DNA of 64,000 bases, taken from the NCBI GenBank assembly GCA_964504335.1, contig CAZDET010000020.1, positions 1-64,000 on the forward strand, written 5' to 3'. Source of the DNA: CAZDET01 sp964504335. Its GTDB lineage: Bacteria > Bacteroidota > Bacteroidia > Chitinophagales > Saprospiraceae. The notes beneath the pieces were generated by a model that saw only the letters and a program-made list of their open reading frames with translations, did no database searches and had not been told where the DNA came from. This document shows, one piece after another, positions 9,301 through 17,473 of the stretch. How positions within the stretch are numbered: position 1 is the stretch's first letter; each line of letters begins with the position of its first letter. A program made the translations under genes and the position numbers.

Positions 9301-10201
9301 CGATGAGGTGGTTCTCAAATTCGGCTTTGAATACATCGGCCTCTCCCGGATTCGGGTTGTTGGTTGCTGGGAGATAAAATTCTCGGTAGGCCCGAAAATA
9401 GGCATCCACCAGGAAGTTGAATATGTCGGTACAAACGGTCCGGTAGCTACTGTAAAGCTGCTGCCAGTTGGTGATGCGGCACAGGTCGATTTTCTTTCGC
9501 GTAGTACCCCGGCCTTGCACCCCGAAGCGGCACATTTGCAGGTTGTCCGGCAGGTTGACTACGGTCCCATCGTCGGAGGGGTCATCATCCGGATCGAAGC
9601 CGAATTCTTTGCGGTAGGCTTCGGCCGGAACCAGCACGGCCCGCATCCGCATGGATTGATCGATGCCCCGGGCCTCACAGTCGTTAAAGCAGGACAGCCG
9701 CCGGGTTTCCGACCGGCACCAAAGCAGGATCAGGCAATAGTCGCCCTCGGCGACCAAGGCCCGGAATGGATCGGACTGGGTCTCTTGCCAGAGGCCTTCC
9801 TGGATTTCGAGGGCGTCGGTAGCCGGATCGAACTCGGCCAGCTCGAACCCCTTTCCGGCCATCTCCAGCAGCCGCTGGTATTTATTGCCGCACTCGCGGG
9901 CGAGCGGCTGGCAATCATCGAAGGGCCGTTGGACGTAGTAATTAAAGTTGCATTCGCCGAGCTCGAAGGTATAGCCATCGGAACTGATCGCCAACCCGGA
10001 AGTAACCTGCACGATACCATCGTCTGCAAGCCAATTCACCTCGAGTCCGTTGATCGGGCCGACGCCAATATTGAACTTGCGGTTCTGCCGCATTTGCCGC
10101 AGCAGTTCTTCGGCCAGACTGTTGAGGTCGGCGGCGCGAAGCACCTGGTTCTCCACGAAAACGGGGATGCGACTGCTGGTTTGGTTGCTCGTTAGTGGCA
10201 T
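6335..10201 (-). CDS. Large eCIS-associated protein of unknown fold, with a fibre-like N-terminus
   Basis: A 1288-residue protein starting at MPLTSNQ. An in-frame ATG at 10279 would overlap the upstream gene by 50 bases and add an unconserved-looking leader, so 10201 is preferred. Residues ~14-35 (FVENQVLRAADLNSLAEE) resemble the attachment segment at the start of many phage tail fibres and spikes. Residues ~60-420 are cysteine-containing and mixed alpha/beta. A beta-rich middle (~650-1000) looks like Ig-type domains. A Gly/Asp-rich linker (DPSGGDDDVVIV) is followed by a helical C-terminus ending KPGTIKRGWKAGDLKE, which is helix-hairpin-helix-like. It lies between the giant baseplate gene and the tape-measure gene. 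I infer an external baseplate or fibre component; no enzyme motif was seen. Confidence 0.65.
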   Translation of the reverse strand: MPLTSNQTSSRIPVFVENQVLRAADLNSLAEELLRQMRQNRKFNIGVGPINGLEVNWLADDGIVQVTSGLAISSDGYTFELGECNFNYYVQRPFDDCQPLARECGNKYQRLLEMAGKGFELAEFDPATDALEIQEGLWQETQSDPFRALVAEGDYCLILLWCRSETRRLSCFNDCEARGIDQSMRMRAVLVPAEAYRKEFGFDPDDDPSDDGTVVNLPDNLQMCRFGVQGRGTTRKKIDLCRITNWQQLYSSYRTVCTDIFNFLVDAYFRAYREFYLPATNNPNPGEADVFKAEFENHLIELFNKVYPVESLGNCPDIQYLYSYHRELILAYRAFISVANGLVLNVSETTGPSVSGVGCLFPAHVSLGGLTEQSTCPTSPYIPPDSSEEKNEQVAIALRLFQRMLALSRKENVRLSTLSLPQSDEQLRLTPGVRREPFLRGRALPFYYHNGLTPAVWSAGLAAEGWTHQYHTTTNHPLIYRLEPYDFYRIEGHLGQELPTVMGQLEELRSCYNVAFDILAVRIEPDNSLEQKVFVAEDLEAWYGNTRSDILCKLAEFGPDRPDTVDLLIDWLNLHPTLGSISLQGPNLVQDGACCEFVPPTVNDSEVLLDFAQRYPEIVKYSQSTDQDVPRLDNQMGESIWESALAYHERRFQAELSTRFSCFAHAHPGLEHLGGVPKGGTLVLVYKEESDQGDFTNLAFRRRVVADFCLPYLCCSDQLVVRNEIREFKAEIQVPDDPYCWLTADNSQRPPIEVSVSPAGGTLQVLDSAGNVLAKLENVGNVVQVDPNGFSAEPTFVNGVGQLQFVYELAAGGTVNAILTVFRQPVLDCGLENQIRAAQHDENCILAGYSARLLFATPIDLSGITDLHLVYGPDGSDPLRVPIKELGAVVRAEWLNADGALAAVELPLSNNYDTAQLEALNGPCSQSCPIDLPSYCPTNAQYVQYGRYVIESPEEEVTPIPAGQTSVDIPIDPTQDTGFVSLLIRDTGMRLRTFRVVTDPLNPMQEFRLSLYKPSADPAACATDARYYLVYNRQAADEYLKSLSAAGIQPPFTALDLSGLEDLGFDGPTPLPLSIGLDYFANLEGCEQEEPLAQFLIKFTERDTPEDPSGGDDDVVIVTDTDPPVDIDSRESTGVSVERSASDASMRILNRRSAGYRNRLLALKEEDAGLARSTGFKRTNLFLDERDESKIAAAYTKALEATLDTRADTSEERQPLYATVATVLTHAYLDKIAIASDSAVAEALPQGLKDLKEAGIKPGTIKRGWKAGDLKEVIDADHIDELNAKIKA

Positions 10202-10229
10202 GATGTCGGCATTTTTTCTTAGTTGGGTT

Positions 10230-13200
10230 TTACGATAATTGAGTACTATCCAACAGGACGGCTCCGGCCTGGCTGCCATTCCCGCTGCATTCGCCTTCCT
10301 GCAATTCGGCCGGCGGATAGACGGTTGTTAGTCGGGCCAGGCTGTCGATCAGTGCTCGGAGCGCATCGTCGATCAGACAGTCGCCCTCGCCCGCCTGGGC
10401 CGTCAGCCATTGCCGATAATGGTACTCGAACCATTGCATTTGCTTGGGGTCGAGCCAGCAAATGCGCAAGGCAACGTGCGCCGGCGCTTCCCGCCGGAGC
10501 GTATCTTCAAAAAAGTTGCGAAAATTGATGTTTTGAAACCGCTCCGGCCAGTAGGGCAACACCACGGTTGCCCAGAAGGAATAAGGATCGGCTCCCGGGA
10601 CGTACACTTCCGTACCGGCGGGCAGTTCGGAATCAGGATCGGTCTGTTGAGCTGCTAGCTTATCCGGGGGGGCACAGGCCGCCTGCGTAGTTGTTTCGGG
10701 CGGCAGGAATTCGGCGTGGCAACAGTCAGGACAGTTGTCTCGGATTAGTGCCTGTTCCGGCATTTTGGGCCGTAGCAGAATGTGCTCCACCAAGTGTAAG
10801 CCCTCGGCGTTTATGCAGGCGCGCGTCATTTCCATAGCCTCCAACGCGGCTTCGTAAGTGGCGTAGCCCTGCGGATGGGTGGCCAGTACTTCATTGGGGT
10901 GGGTGAGCTCCAGTCCAAACAGGTTGCAATCACTAAGGCGGGTTCGCTGATAGTTGCGCAGATCGGTTAGCAGACACCGGAAATGTTTGTAGGCACAAAT
11001 GGCCTCATCCGGGGTCGAATAGTCCTGAATGCTCTCCCAAATGACCTCTCCCGGCACTTCGACCGCAATCTCAACCTGGTTGCCGGCAACCGGCATGGGT
11101 AGTGTTTCCGACTCCGGTTTTTGCGGTAAGCAGGGCGATGCTTCCGGATTGCGGCAATCGGGTAAATCTTCCAGGGCAAAGGTTTGGAATCCGTAGCTGC
11201 CGCGATAGTAAAAGAACGGGTAGGTGCGAGCATGCATCACCCGCTCCAGAACCGCGGCGTTGAATTCTGAGGCCCGGAAACAGTGGCGGGTGACCCACAC
11301 GCGCCGGCCTTCTTCATCGATGAGCCCAAGGTGCCACCGCGGCTCCTCATCCGGGCTTTCTGCGCGGATGAGTTCATAGCAGTCTGGCTCCTGGGCGTAG
11401 CCCATCAGTTTCGTCTGGTGGTCGTAGAAGGCCGCCCGGGCAGCGTTTTCGTCGTCGTAGCCTTCGTAGCTGTCCCAGTGATCGATGTTGCTTCCGGTGG
11501 GAGTAAGCCGGTAGTGGCAACGTCCGTCGCGGCCGAAGATCGTGATCTGGTAGATGTCTGTGAGCGGCAACTCATTGGGGTCGTCGCACGGAAGGGGGGC
11601 CTGGCAGTTGGCGTGGTGGTAGAGCCAGTCGAGCAGGCACTCCCGCTCGGCGGGCGTGTGCGATTCGCGGGGATTGCGGGCCAATCGATACTGATCCGTT
11701 ACCACGCGGAAGCGATAGCTACAGTCCGTGCTCGGATCGAAGAAGGGATAATAATGGGCCGCTTGGGTGCCGTAAATGAGGAAATCCTCCAGGCCGTTGT
11801 TCCAGGCTTTCGGACAGATGGGGGTGCCGGCAGGCGGCGTGGCGGTCAGTGGGGCAACGGGCAGGCGCAGATCGTCGCCTATCTGGTATTCGGGTTGTTT
11901 GTATTCCGCTTGCTCGATGTAGTACTTTCCGGTTTCTTCTTCTTCATGAAGAGCTAGTTGAGTAAATGCGATCCGGCTTAATTGGATCTTGAATTTCTCT
12001 GCTCCCAGGGTTTGGATCGCATAGTTACCGGCCGTCAGATTGCGGCGGAACAAATCCCAGTCTTCCTCCAATGCCACCGGATCGAAAAAGCTGGCCGTGC
12101 TGCGCCAGTACACTCGCCCTTGGTCCGGATCCGAGAGCTGATAAAAGCGTTGCCGAGCATCCTGTGGGTTCTTCTCCACCGTTCGTTGTAACTGGCTGAA
12201 CTCCATATCGCGCAGTTGGGCCAGTGCGGTTTCGGCCGCCTCCAGACTGGTGAATTCCGTCGGATTTTCCGCAACGGCTTGCAACACGACATGATCGGCA
12301 TAGGTGCGTTCCGAAACCAGCAATGTCTCCACCAGATTCAGCGTGAAGATGCAGGGTTCGGGTTTATCGTTCGGCAGGTAATTCTCTGCATTTGGCAACA
12401 GCCGCAGGAAGTGGCGAAAGGCAGTCCAGCCCTCGGCTTCAGTCTCAAAGCTGTTGGTGCTGCGCCAGTCGGTCTGCTCCGAATCGGGGTCGAGCAGCCG
12501 GAAGTAAATATTCTGTGCTTCCTTCAGGATCGGATAGGCACGGGCAAAAGCGATCCGTTCGGTTTTATCTCCAGGCGCGGGGGGCGCGTCGGGGAGAAAT
12601 AGAACGGGTACGTCTTCTTGGTATAGGACGAGTCGTTCTTCCTCGGGAAGGGTTTCGGCATGCCAACTATCAAGCCGCTGTGCCGTGTCCGTATCGCATA
12701 CACGTGCGAGTTCGTCCAGGGTGGCTGTTAGGGAGGTCATCCCGTAGTTTTCGGTACGATCGGCTAGTGCCAGCCAGTCTAATCGTTCGGTTTCGAAGGC
12801 AGCGCGCGCGGCTGCCTCACTTTCGTAGGAGGCAACGCTGCGCCACAGCCGTCGGGGCGTGTCGCCCACTTCCCACCACTCGTAGTAGTAGCGCAGGCCG
12901 ATCCGCACGACGACTCGCTCACCGATCAATTGTAGCTGCTTGTATTGGTACCGCTTGCACCGGGCATTACGCAACAGGCGGTCGCGTACGGCATTGCGTT
13001 CATCGGCGGTTAAGTAGCTGGTCGGATGGGTGGCTACCGGTCGGTCGTCCTTGCGCAAACTGAACCCACTGAGAATACAATCGGCTCCCGACGGGGTGTA
13101 GGGTTGAATGTGCGGGCAGTCAACGGGTTCGGTAGCAGTGGCCGGTTGCGGTTTGGTGCCGCAGATCTTGAAGGCGTCGACGGCGATCAGCAGCCGTTCA

Positions 13201-16200
13201 TCACCATCTACTAGTCGGCGGTATCGATCCAGGTAGGCGCGGGCATCTTCCTTTACGCGGTCGCGTTCGGCTTCCGTATCGTACCAAAATGGATGTTCGG
13301 CAACGATGGCTTGCCCTTGATCGCCGGAGACTTCAGCCAGCCATGAAAAGCCTTCCTCGCTCTCCAGGTCTTCCCATGGGCCCAAGTTATCGATGAAGCG
13401 CCGCAGCGATTCTTTAGCCGCAATCTGGCTGCTTTCCTCCGGTAACGTCTGCCGGAAAAGAGGCGCACAAGTACCCGTGCAATTTTCCCAGTAGATAGTA
13501 AACTGCCAGGCTCCGGCCAATTCTTTAATGAGGAATGGATGGCGGTTGGTTGCGATATGCTCGATGAGCGATTTCTGGTAGGCCGCCATCTCTTCAGTGG
13601 GGTAGTAGCGGGGATGGTAAGCCCGCTTGTATTCATCCTCCCAGACGTCGAAACTCGACAGGCAGTCGTCTCCAAAGGGGCGCTCGCGATAATTGGCTGC
13701 TTCGGCGGCCAATGGAGTAAAATGTAGAAAGGCACATGCTGCCTCCTCCTGGCTGGGATAGCGATCCAGGCCAATGAGTGCTTCGGCGCTATCAAACAGC
13801 AGCACGAAATAAAAGCCTCCGTCTTCTCGATCAATCGATAGGGTCGGGTCTTCTTCCGACAAACAGGTCAGGAAGGATTTGCGGGCTGCCCGGGCGGAAT
13901 CCTGATCGGGAAATGAGGCGGAATGGGCCAAAACCAGACCATCCCCCCGCCGCAGCATCCAAAACCACCCGCCGGACTCGTCCACTTCCAGCCGGTATTG
14001 CGTCTTATTTTCGGCGTCGGATCGCACTTCTTCCCAGGCCGCACGAGCCGTTTCTTCGTCTTTAAAGGCATGCAGCCCGCACAGCTCGAATTCCGGATCG
14101 CCGGCTACCACCCGCCAGGTGAAGCGGGGCGGATCCTGGCGGATTTGATAATCCAGTTGTCGTTCAGACATGAATTGGGCGACCTCTCCGAGAGCCAGGT
14201 CACGGTCCAGGACCTTATCGTATCCCCGGGGGTGGAGGCCGAATTCTCGTTCGTCTGTGGCCACCTTAAAGCTAAACCGTCCTTCACCAAAGCTGCCGGC
14301 CGTCTCTACGTAGTGGTCGGTAATCCGAGCGGCGTCGATCAGTTCCAGCCCGTCGCGGCAAGCCTCGGCATAGGTTGTGGCCGCCTCGTCAGTCTGAAGG
14401 TAAACCGAGGTTTCGTTGGCATCCAGCGCCTGGAAAAAATACCCCCCTCCCTGGGAGGATAAGCGGGCCATAATACCCATACTGTTTGGGAGGAGTCCAT
14501 TTAAGTATCCCTTTATCTGGTCGCGTGCAGCCTTCCGACCGACATTGGAATTGAATATCTCCGGATACCTGCTTACGATAGCGTCCGGATCACTGAGTTT
14601 TCCAGTAGTACTGATCTTGATCCCGTACCCCTTGGCGGGGCTGTTGGGAGAATTGAATAGTTGTACCGAACTGCCGTGCAGATAGTCGAGCGTGGCAAGC
14701 GCTGCCTTTTCCGCCTTGGCAAAGGAGTCGTAAACCTGCTCGTTGATAAATAGGCAGTCGGGGGTTTCACTGTCCGTTACCCGATTGGTTGCTTGAATTT
14801 GGAATCCGAATCCTTTGGTCGATTCGGTTACTACTGCCGTTAGGCCCAGCGGTTCGGTGAAGTAATCCTTCAGGCACACCAGATGACTGGCCCGACTATC
14901 CGGATCGGGGAAGGTCCGCATGCCGTAGGCCAGGGGTTTCCCGTTCGCATCCAGCAGTTGATAGCCGTAGGTACTTTCCGCCGGGCAGTCTACAGGGCTA
15001 AAGGAATCGGGCTGCGTCAGGAGTTCCAGCAGTTCTTCGGCGGCGGAGCAGGCGGCTGCATCACTTTGGTAGGCGACCGCCGTACGGAGCAGGGTGCGAT
15101 GGCGGTGATCCCGCAGCTCCAGATAGACCGCCTGATCACGTAGTTGTACCGAAAAGGGGTTGAGGTTGCGGCGGCGCCAATCGTCGATGCCCATCAGGTG
15201 GCTGACGCGTGTTTCCAGGCCGGAAAGGTTGGCGGAGGAATCCCACAATTCTTCGGTGTCGGTATAATCAAAGCCCCGGCCCCGGTTGCGGCTGATGGTT
15301 GGATAATTGGCCAGGAAGCGCTCCTTGTCGCGGATGATGGTAGCGGGATCGGCACTGCCCTGATTGAGGGCGAACATGAGCAGCACGTAATCCGTAAACT
15401 GCTCGCCGAAGCGCGCCAGCAGGTGGTTGAGAAACTGGTCGCGTCGCCGATAGAACAGCTCGGGCGATTCGACGATTTCCTGGAGAAAATCGCCGTAGCT
15501 GGCCGGATCGTCCTTGATGTAGAAACGATAACATCGATTTGCCGGCCGGTTTTCACGCTCGTAATTATCGGCGATAATCCCCTGGAAAAGGAGGCGTTGG
15601 AGCACGCTCTCACCGTCGGCACGCGCATTTTCGGCTACCTGAAAATGTCGTATGCCCTCCAGCCATACTTCGCCACGGGTGTCGAGGAAGACGAATCGAT
15701 AGCCGCTATCGGAGGCTCGCACATCGAGCTGGTCGCGGAAATCCCGCAGGCTGGTAATGCGCAACTGTGCAATGGCCCCTTCGATCGCCTGATCCCGGGC
15801 GGCCGGGTGGTCGTAGACGCGACCGGATCGCACCAGGCGTTCTACGCTACCGGTGGTCGATTCGGGGCGGAAAAAGCGCGCCAATTTGGCGATCTGTGGC
15901 GCATTATCCACTACCTGACTGTAGTAGGTGCGACCATCGTCGTTGCTATCCGACCGCAGGGCGAATAGCTGCCGTACATGGGCCAACTGCGCCAGGTAAT
16001 CCGCAAGCAGTTGGTCGAAGAAACTCAGGTAGCCCTGCAGTTGGAGTGCCTGCGCCTTGCGCGCCGGCGAAGCATCACCGGACAAATCGCCGGGGCCGAT
16101 ACCGTATACGGTCGGAAATTCATGCTGGACGGAGTAGTAGCTACCCAGATCTTTGCGGTGCCGCCCGTAGGGTACAGCCGAATCGAGCTTAGAGCGTTGG

Positions 16201-17420
16201 TATTTCGTCTTTTGGTAGTCGGCCAGCCGTTTGCGGAAACGAGCCAGTACACCGGCCGGATCTCCTGCCTGAAGCCGAATGACGCCCTTGTAGAATTTGA
16301 AGCTGGAGCGATCCGGAGCAAATACGGGACGGTGGCCAGCCGTAAGGGGTAAGCGCCATTCTTCTCCTTCTATCTGGATCTGATCACCGCGGTAGCTACT
16401 GAGGCTGAGGCTGCGAATGGCGCGTACGCCCTCCACGTTCATGATAACGCGGTAATAATCGGAGGCGAAAAACTCCGTGGCCCGCTCGGTGCCGCGCAGT
16501 TGTTCCTCCTCGACAAAGCCGTGGCTGAACTTACCGGCTGCGGCCTGTTGGGTGATGTAGGATGGCGTGTACGGACGACCGCGATAGATTTGCTCAATAG
16601 GATGACCGCGCTCCAGCATTTCGGCCAGGGAGTAGAACTGGAGCCGGGGCGTGATGAAGTTTTCCAGTGCTTCATAAATCAATCCCAGCACTTCATCCGG
16701 TTGGGCGGTAGGTTCCAATTCCAGATCGGCACAAAGGCCGATTTCTTCATCTCGCAATACTTCAACCGATAGGAAATCCTCACAAAGATTGCGGTGCCGG
16801 TGCAACCGGCGGTGCACTTCTGCCAGAATAGCGCTCAGATCGGCTTCATCGTCGGCGCAGGGCAGTGCATCGATCGCTGCGGTCGTTTCCAGATCGAGGA
16901 AAACCCGGTAAAGGCCATTGAGCTTTACCTCGTTGTGGGGGAAGGGCTCTGGTTCCTTATTACTGATGCACTGAATGATCGGGACGGAAGCCTGCGGATC
17001 GGTGGTTCGTAGACTATCGGGGGCACAATCGTGAAACAGGGGAACTTCCTGCTCGCCTGCGGGCTCGATCCAGGCGTTGCGCACACCGGCAATATCCACT
17101 AGCATCTTGCGGTAATCCAGAATGGTTAGCGGATTATTCGTCAGGATTTCCTCAGGGGTGAAGAAGTTGCTTTCGCTCTCGGTTCCCGGCGTGGGAGCCA
17201 GAAGTTCGGGTACCTCGAGGCTGGTGCGATACCCCAAATCGGTGAGCGCATAGCAGAGGACTTCCAGAATCGTGATGCCCGGATCGTGCGTGTTGTGATC
17301 CGTCCATAGGTCGCCCGACAGCTGTGCAATGTACTCCACACCGAGGCGCCGCAGCTCCTCGAAATCGGGGAAGCCGGCGAAACGGGCGTCATTCTGGCGG
17401 ATAGTCAATGCCTTGCGCAT
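10230..17420 (-). CDS. Giant baseplate-wedge protein (Afp12/Pvc12-like) with ~20 internal repeats
   Basis: 2396 residues. The N-terminus contains LSGDLWTDHNTHDPGITILEVLCYALTD with the spacing found in eCIS baseplate proteins of the Afp12/Pvc12 type. The block to about residue 760 includes VQHEFPTVYGIG and a helical LSFFDQLLADYLAQL segment. The C-terminal ~190 residues (LHLVEHILLRPK; DPYSFWATVVLPYWPERFQ; EAPAHVALRICWL) are also characteristic of these baseplate proteins. Between about residues 763 and 2205 lies a run of roughly twenty divergent ~70-residue units, each of the form aromatic strand, turn, strand, then an Ala-rich helix. Many are cysteine-containing. This length is far above the usual ~900-1000 residues for the family, so the repeats look like an insertion. 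It sits 53 bases downstream of the fibre gene. Confidence 0.85.
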   Translation of the reverse strand: MRKALTIRQNDARFAGFPDFEELRRLGVEYIAQLSGDLWTDHNTHDPGITILEVLCYALTDLGYRTSLEVPELLAPTPGTESESNFFTPEEILTNNPLTILDYRKMLVDIAGVRNAWIEPAGEQEVPLFHDCAPDSLRTTDPQASVPIIQCISNKEPEPFPHNEVKLNGLYRVFLDLETTAAIDALPCADDEADLSAILAEVHRRLHRHRNLCEDFLSVEVLRDEEIGLCADLELEPTAQPDEVLGLIYEALENFITPRLQFYSLAEMLERGHPIEQIYRGRPYTPSYITQQAAAGKFSHGFVEEEQLRGTERATEFFASDYYRVIMNVEGVRAIRSLSLSSYRGDQIQIEGEEWRLPLTAGHRPVFAPDRSSFKFYKGVIRLQAGDPAGVLARFRKRLADYQKTKYQRSKLDSAVPYGRHRKDLGSYYSVQHEFPTVYGIGPGDLSGDASPARKAQALQLQGYLSFFDQLLADYLAQLAHVRQLFALRSDSNDDGRTYYSQVVDNAPQIAKLARFFRPESTTGSVERLVRSGRVYDHPAARDQAIEGAIAQLRITSLRDFRDQLDVRASDSGYRFVFLDTRGEVWLEGIRHFQVAENARADGESVLQRLLFQGIIADNYERENRPANRCYRFYIKDDPASYGDFLQEIVESPELFYRRRDQFLNHLLARFGEQFTDYVLLMFALNQGSADPATIIRDKERFLANYPTISRNRGRGFDYTDTEELWDSSANLSGLETRVSHLMGIDDWRRRNLNPFSVQLRDQAVYLELRDHRHRTLLRTAVAYQSDAAACSAAEELLELLTQPDSFSPVDCPAESTYGYQLLDANGKPLAYGMRTFPDPDSRASHLVCLKDYFTEPLGLTAVVTESTKGFGFQIQATNRVTDSETPDCLFINEQVYDSFAKAEKAALATLDYLHGSSVQLFNSPNSPAKGYGIKISTTGKLSDPDAIVSRYPEIFNSNVGRKAARDQIKGYLNGLLPNSMGIMARLSSQGGGYFFQALDANETSVYLQTDEAATTYAEACRDGLELIDAARITDHYVETAGSFGEGRFSFKVATDEREFGLHPRGYDKVLDRDLALGEVAQFMSERQLDYQIRQDPPRFTWRVVAGDPEFELCGLHAFKDEETARAAWEEVRSDAENKTQYRLEVDESGGWFWMLRRGDGLVLAHSASFPDQDSARAARKSFLTCLSEEDPTLSIDREDGGFYFVLLFDSAEALIGLDRYPSQEEAACAFLHFTPLAAEAANYRERPFGDDCLSSFDVWEDEYKRAYHPRYYPTEEMAAYQKSLIEHIATNRHPFLIKELAGAWQFTIYWENCTGTCAPLFRQTLPEESSQIAAKESLRRFIDNLGPWEDLESEEGFSWLAEVSGDQGQAIVAEHPFWYDTEAERDRVKEDARAYLDRYRRLVDGDERLLIAVDAFKICGTKPQPATATEPVDCPHIQPYTPSGADCILSGFSLRKDDRPVATHPTSYLTADERNAVRDRLLRNARCKRYQYKQLQLIGERVVVRIGLRYYYEWWEVGDTPRRLWRSVASYESEAAARAAFETERLDWLALADRTENYGMTSLTATLDELARVCDTDTAQRLDSWHAETLPEEERLVLYQEDVPVLFLPDAPPAPGDKTERIAFARAYPILKEAQNIYFRLLDPDSEQTDWRSTNSFETEAEGWTAFRHFLRLLPNAENYLPNDKPEPCIFTLNLVETLLVSERTYADHVVLQAVAENPTEFTSLEAAETALAQLRDMEFSQLQRTVEKNPQDARQRFYQLSDPDQGRVYWRSTASFFDPVALEEDWDLFRRNLTAGNYAIQTLGAEKFKIQLSRIAFTQLALHEEEETGKYYIEQAEYKQPEYQIGDDLRLPVAPLTATPPAGTPICPKAWNNGLEDFLIYGTQAAHYYPFFDPSTDCSYRFRVVTDQYRLARNPRESHTPAERECLLDWLYHHANCQAPLPCDDPNELPLTDIYQITIFGRDGRCHYRLTPTGSNIDHWDSYEGYDDENAARAAFYDHQTKLMGYAQEPDCYELIRAESPDEEPRWHLGLIDEEGRRVWVTRHCFRASEFNAAVLERVMHARTYPFFYYRGSYGFQTFALEDLPDCRNPEASPCLPQKPESETLPMPVAGNQVEIAVEVPGEVIWESIQDYSTPDEAICAYKHFRCLLTDLRNYQRTRLSDCNLFGLELTHPNEVLATHPQGYATYEAALEAMEMTRACINAEGLHLVEHILLRPKMPEQALIRDNCPDCCHAEFLPPETTTQAACAPPDKLAAQQTDPDSELPAGTEVYVPGADPYSFWATVVLPYWPERFQNINFRNFFEDTLRREAPAHVALRICWLDPKQMQWFEYHYRQWLTAQAGEGDCLIDDALRALIDSLARLTTVYPPAELQEGECSGNGSQAGAVLLDSTQLS

Positions 17421-17473
17421 CGGTACATACAGGTTTAACGGTGAAGGAACCAGACAAACGTAGACGGGCAGTA

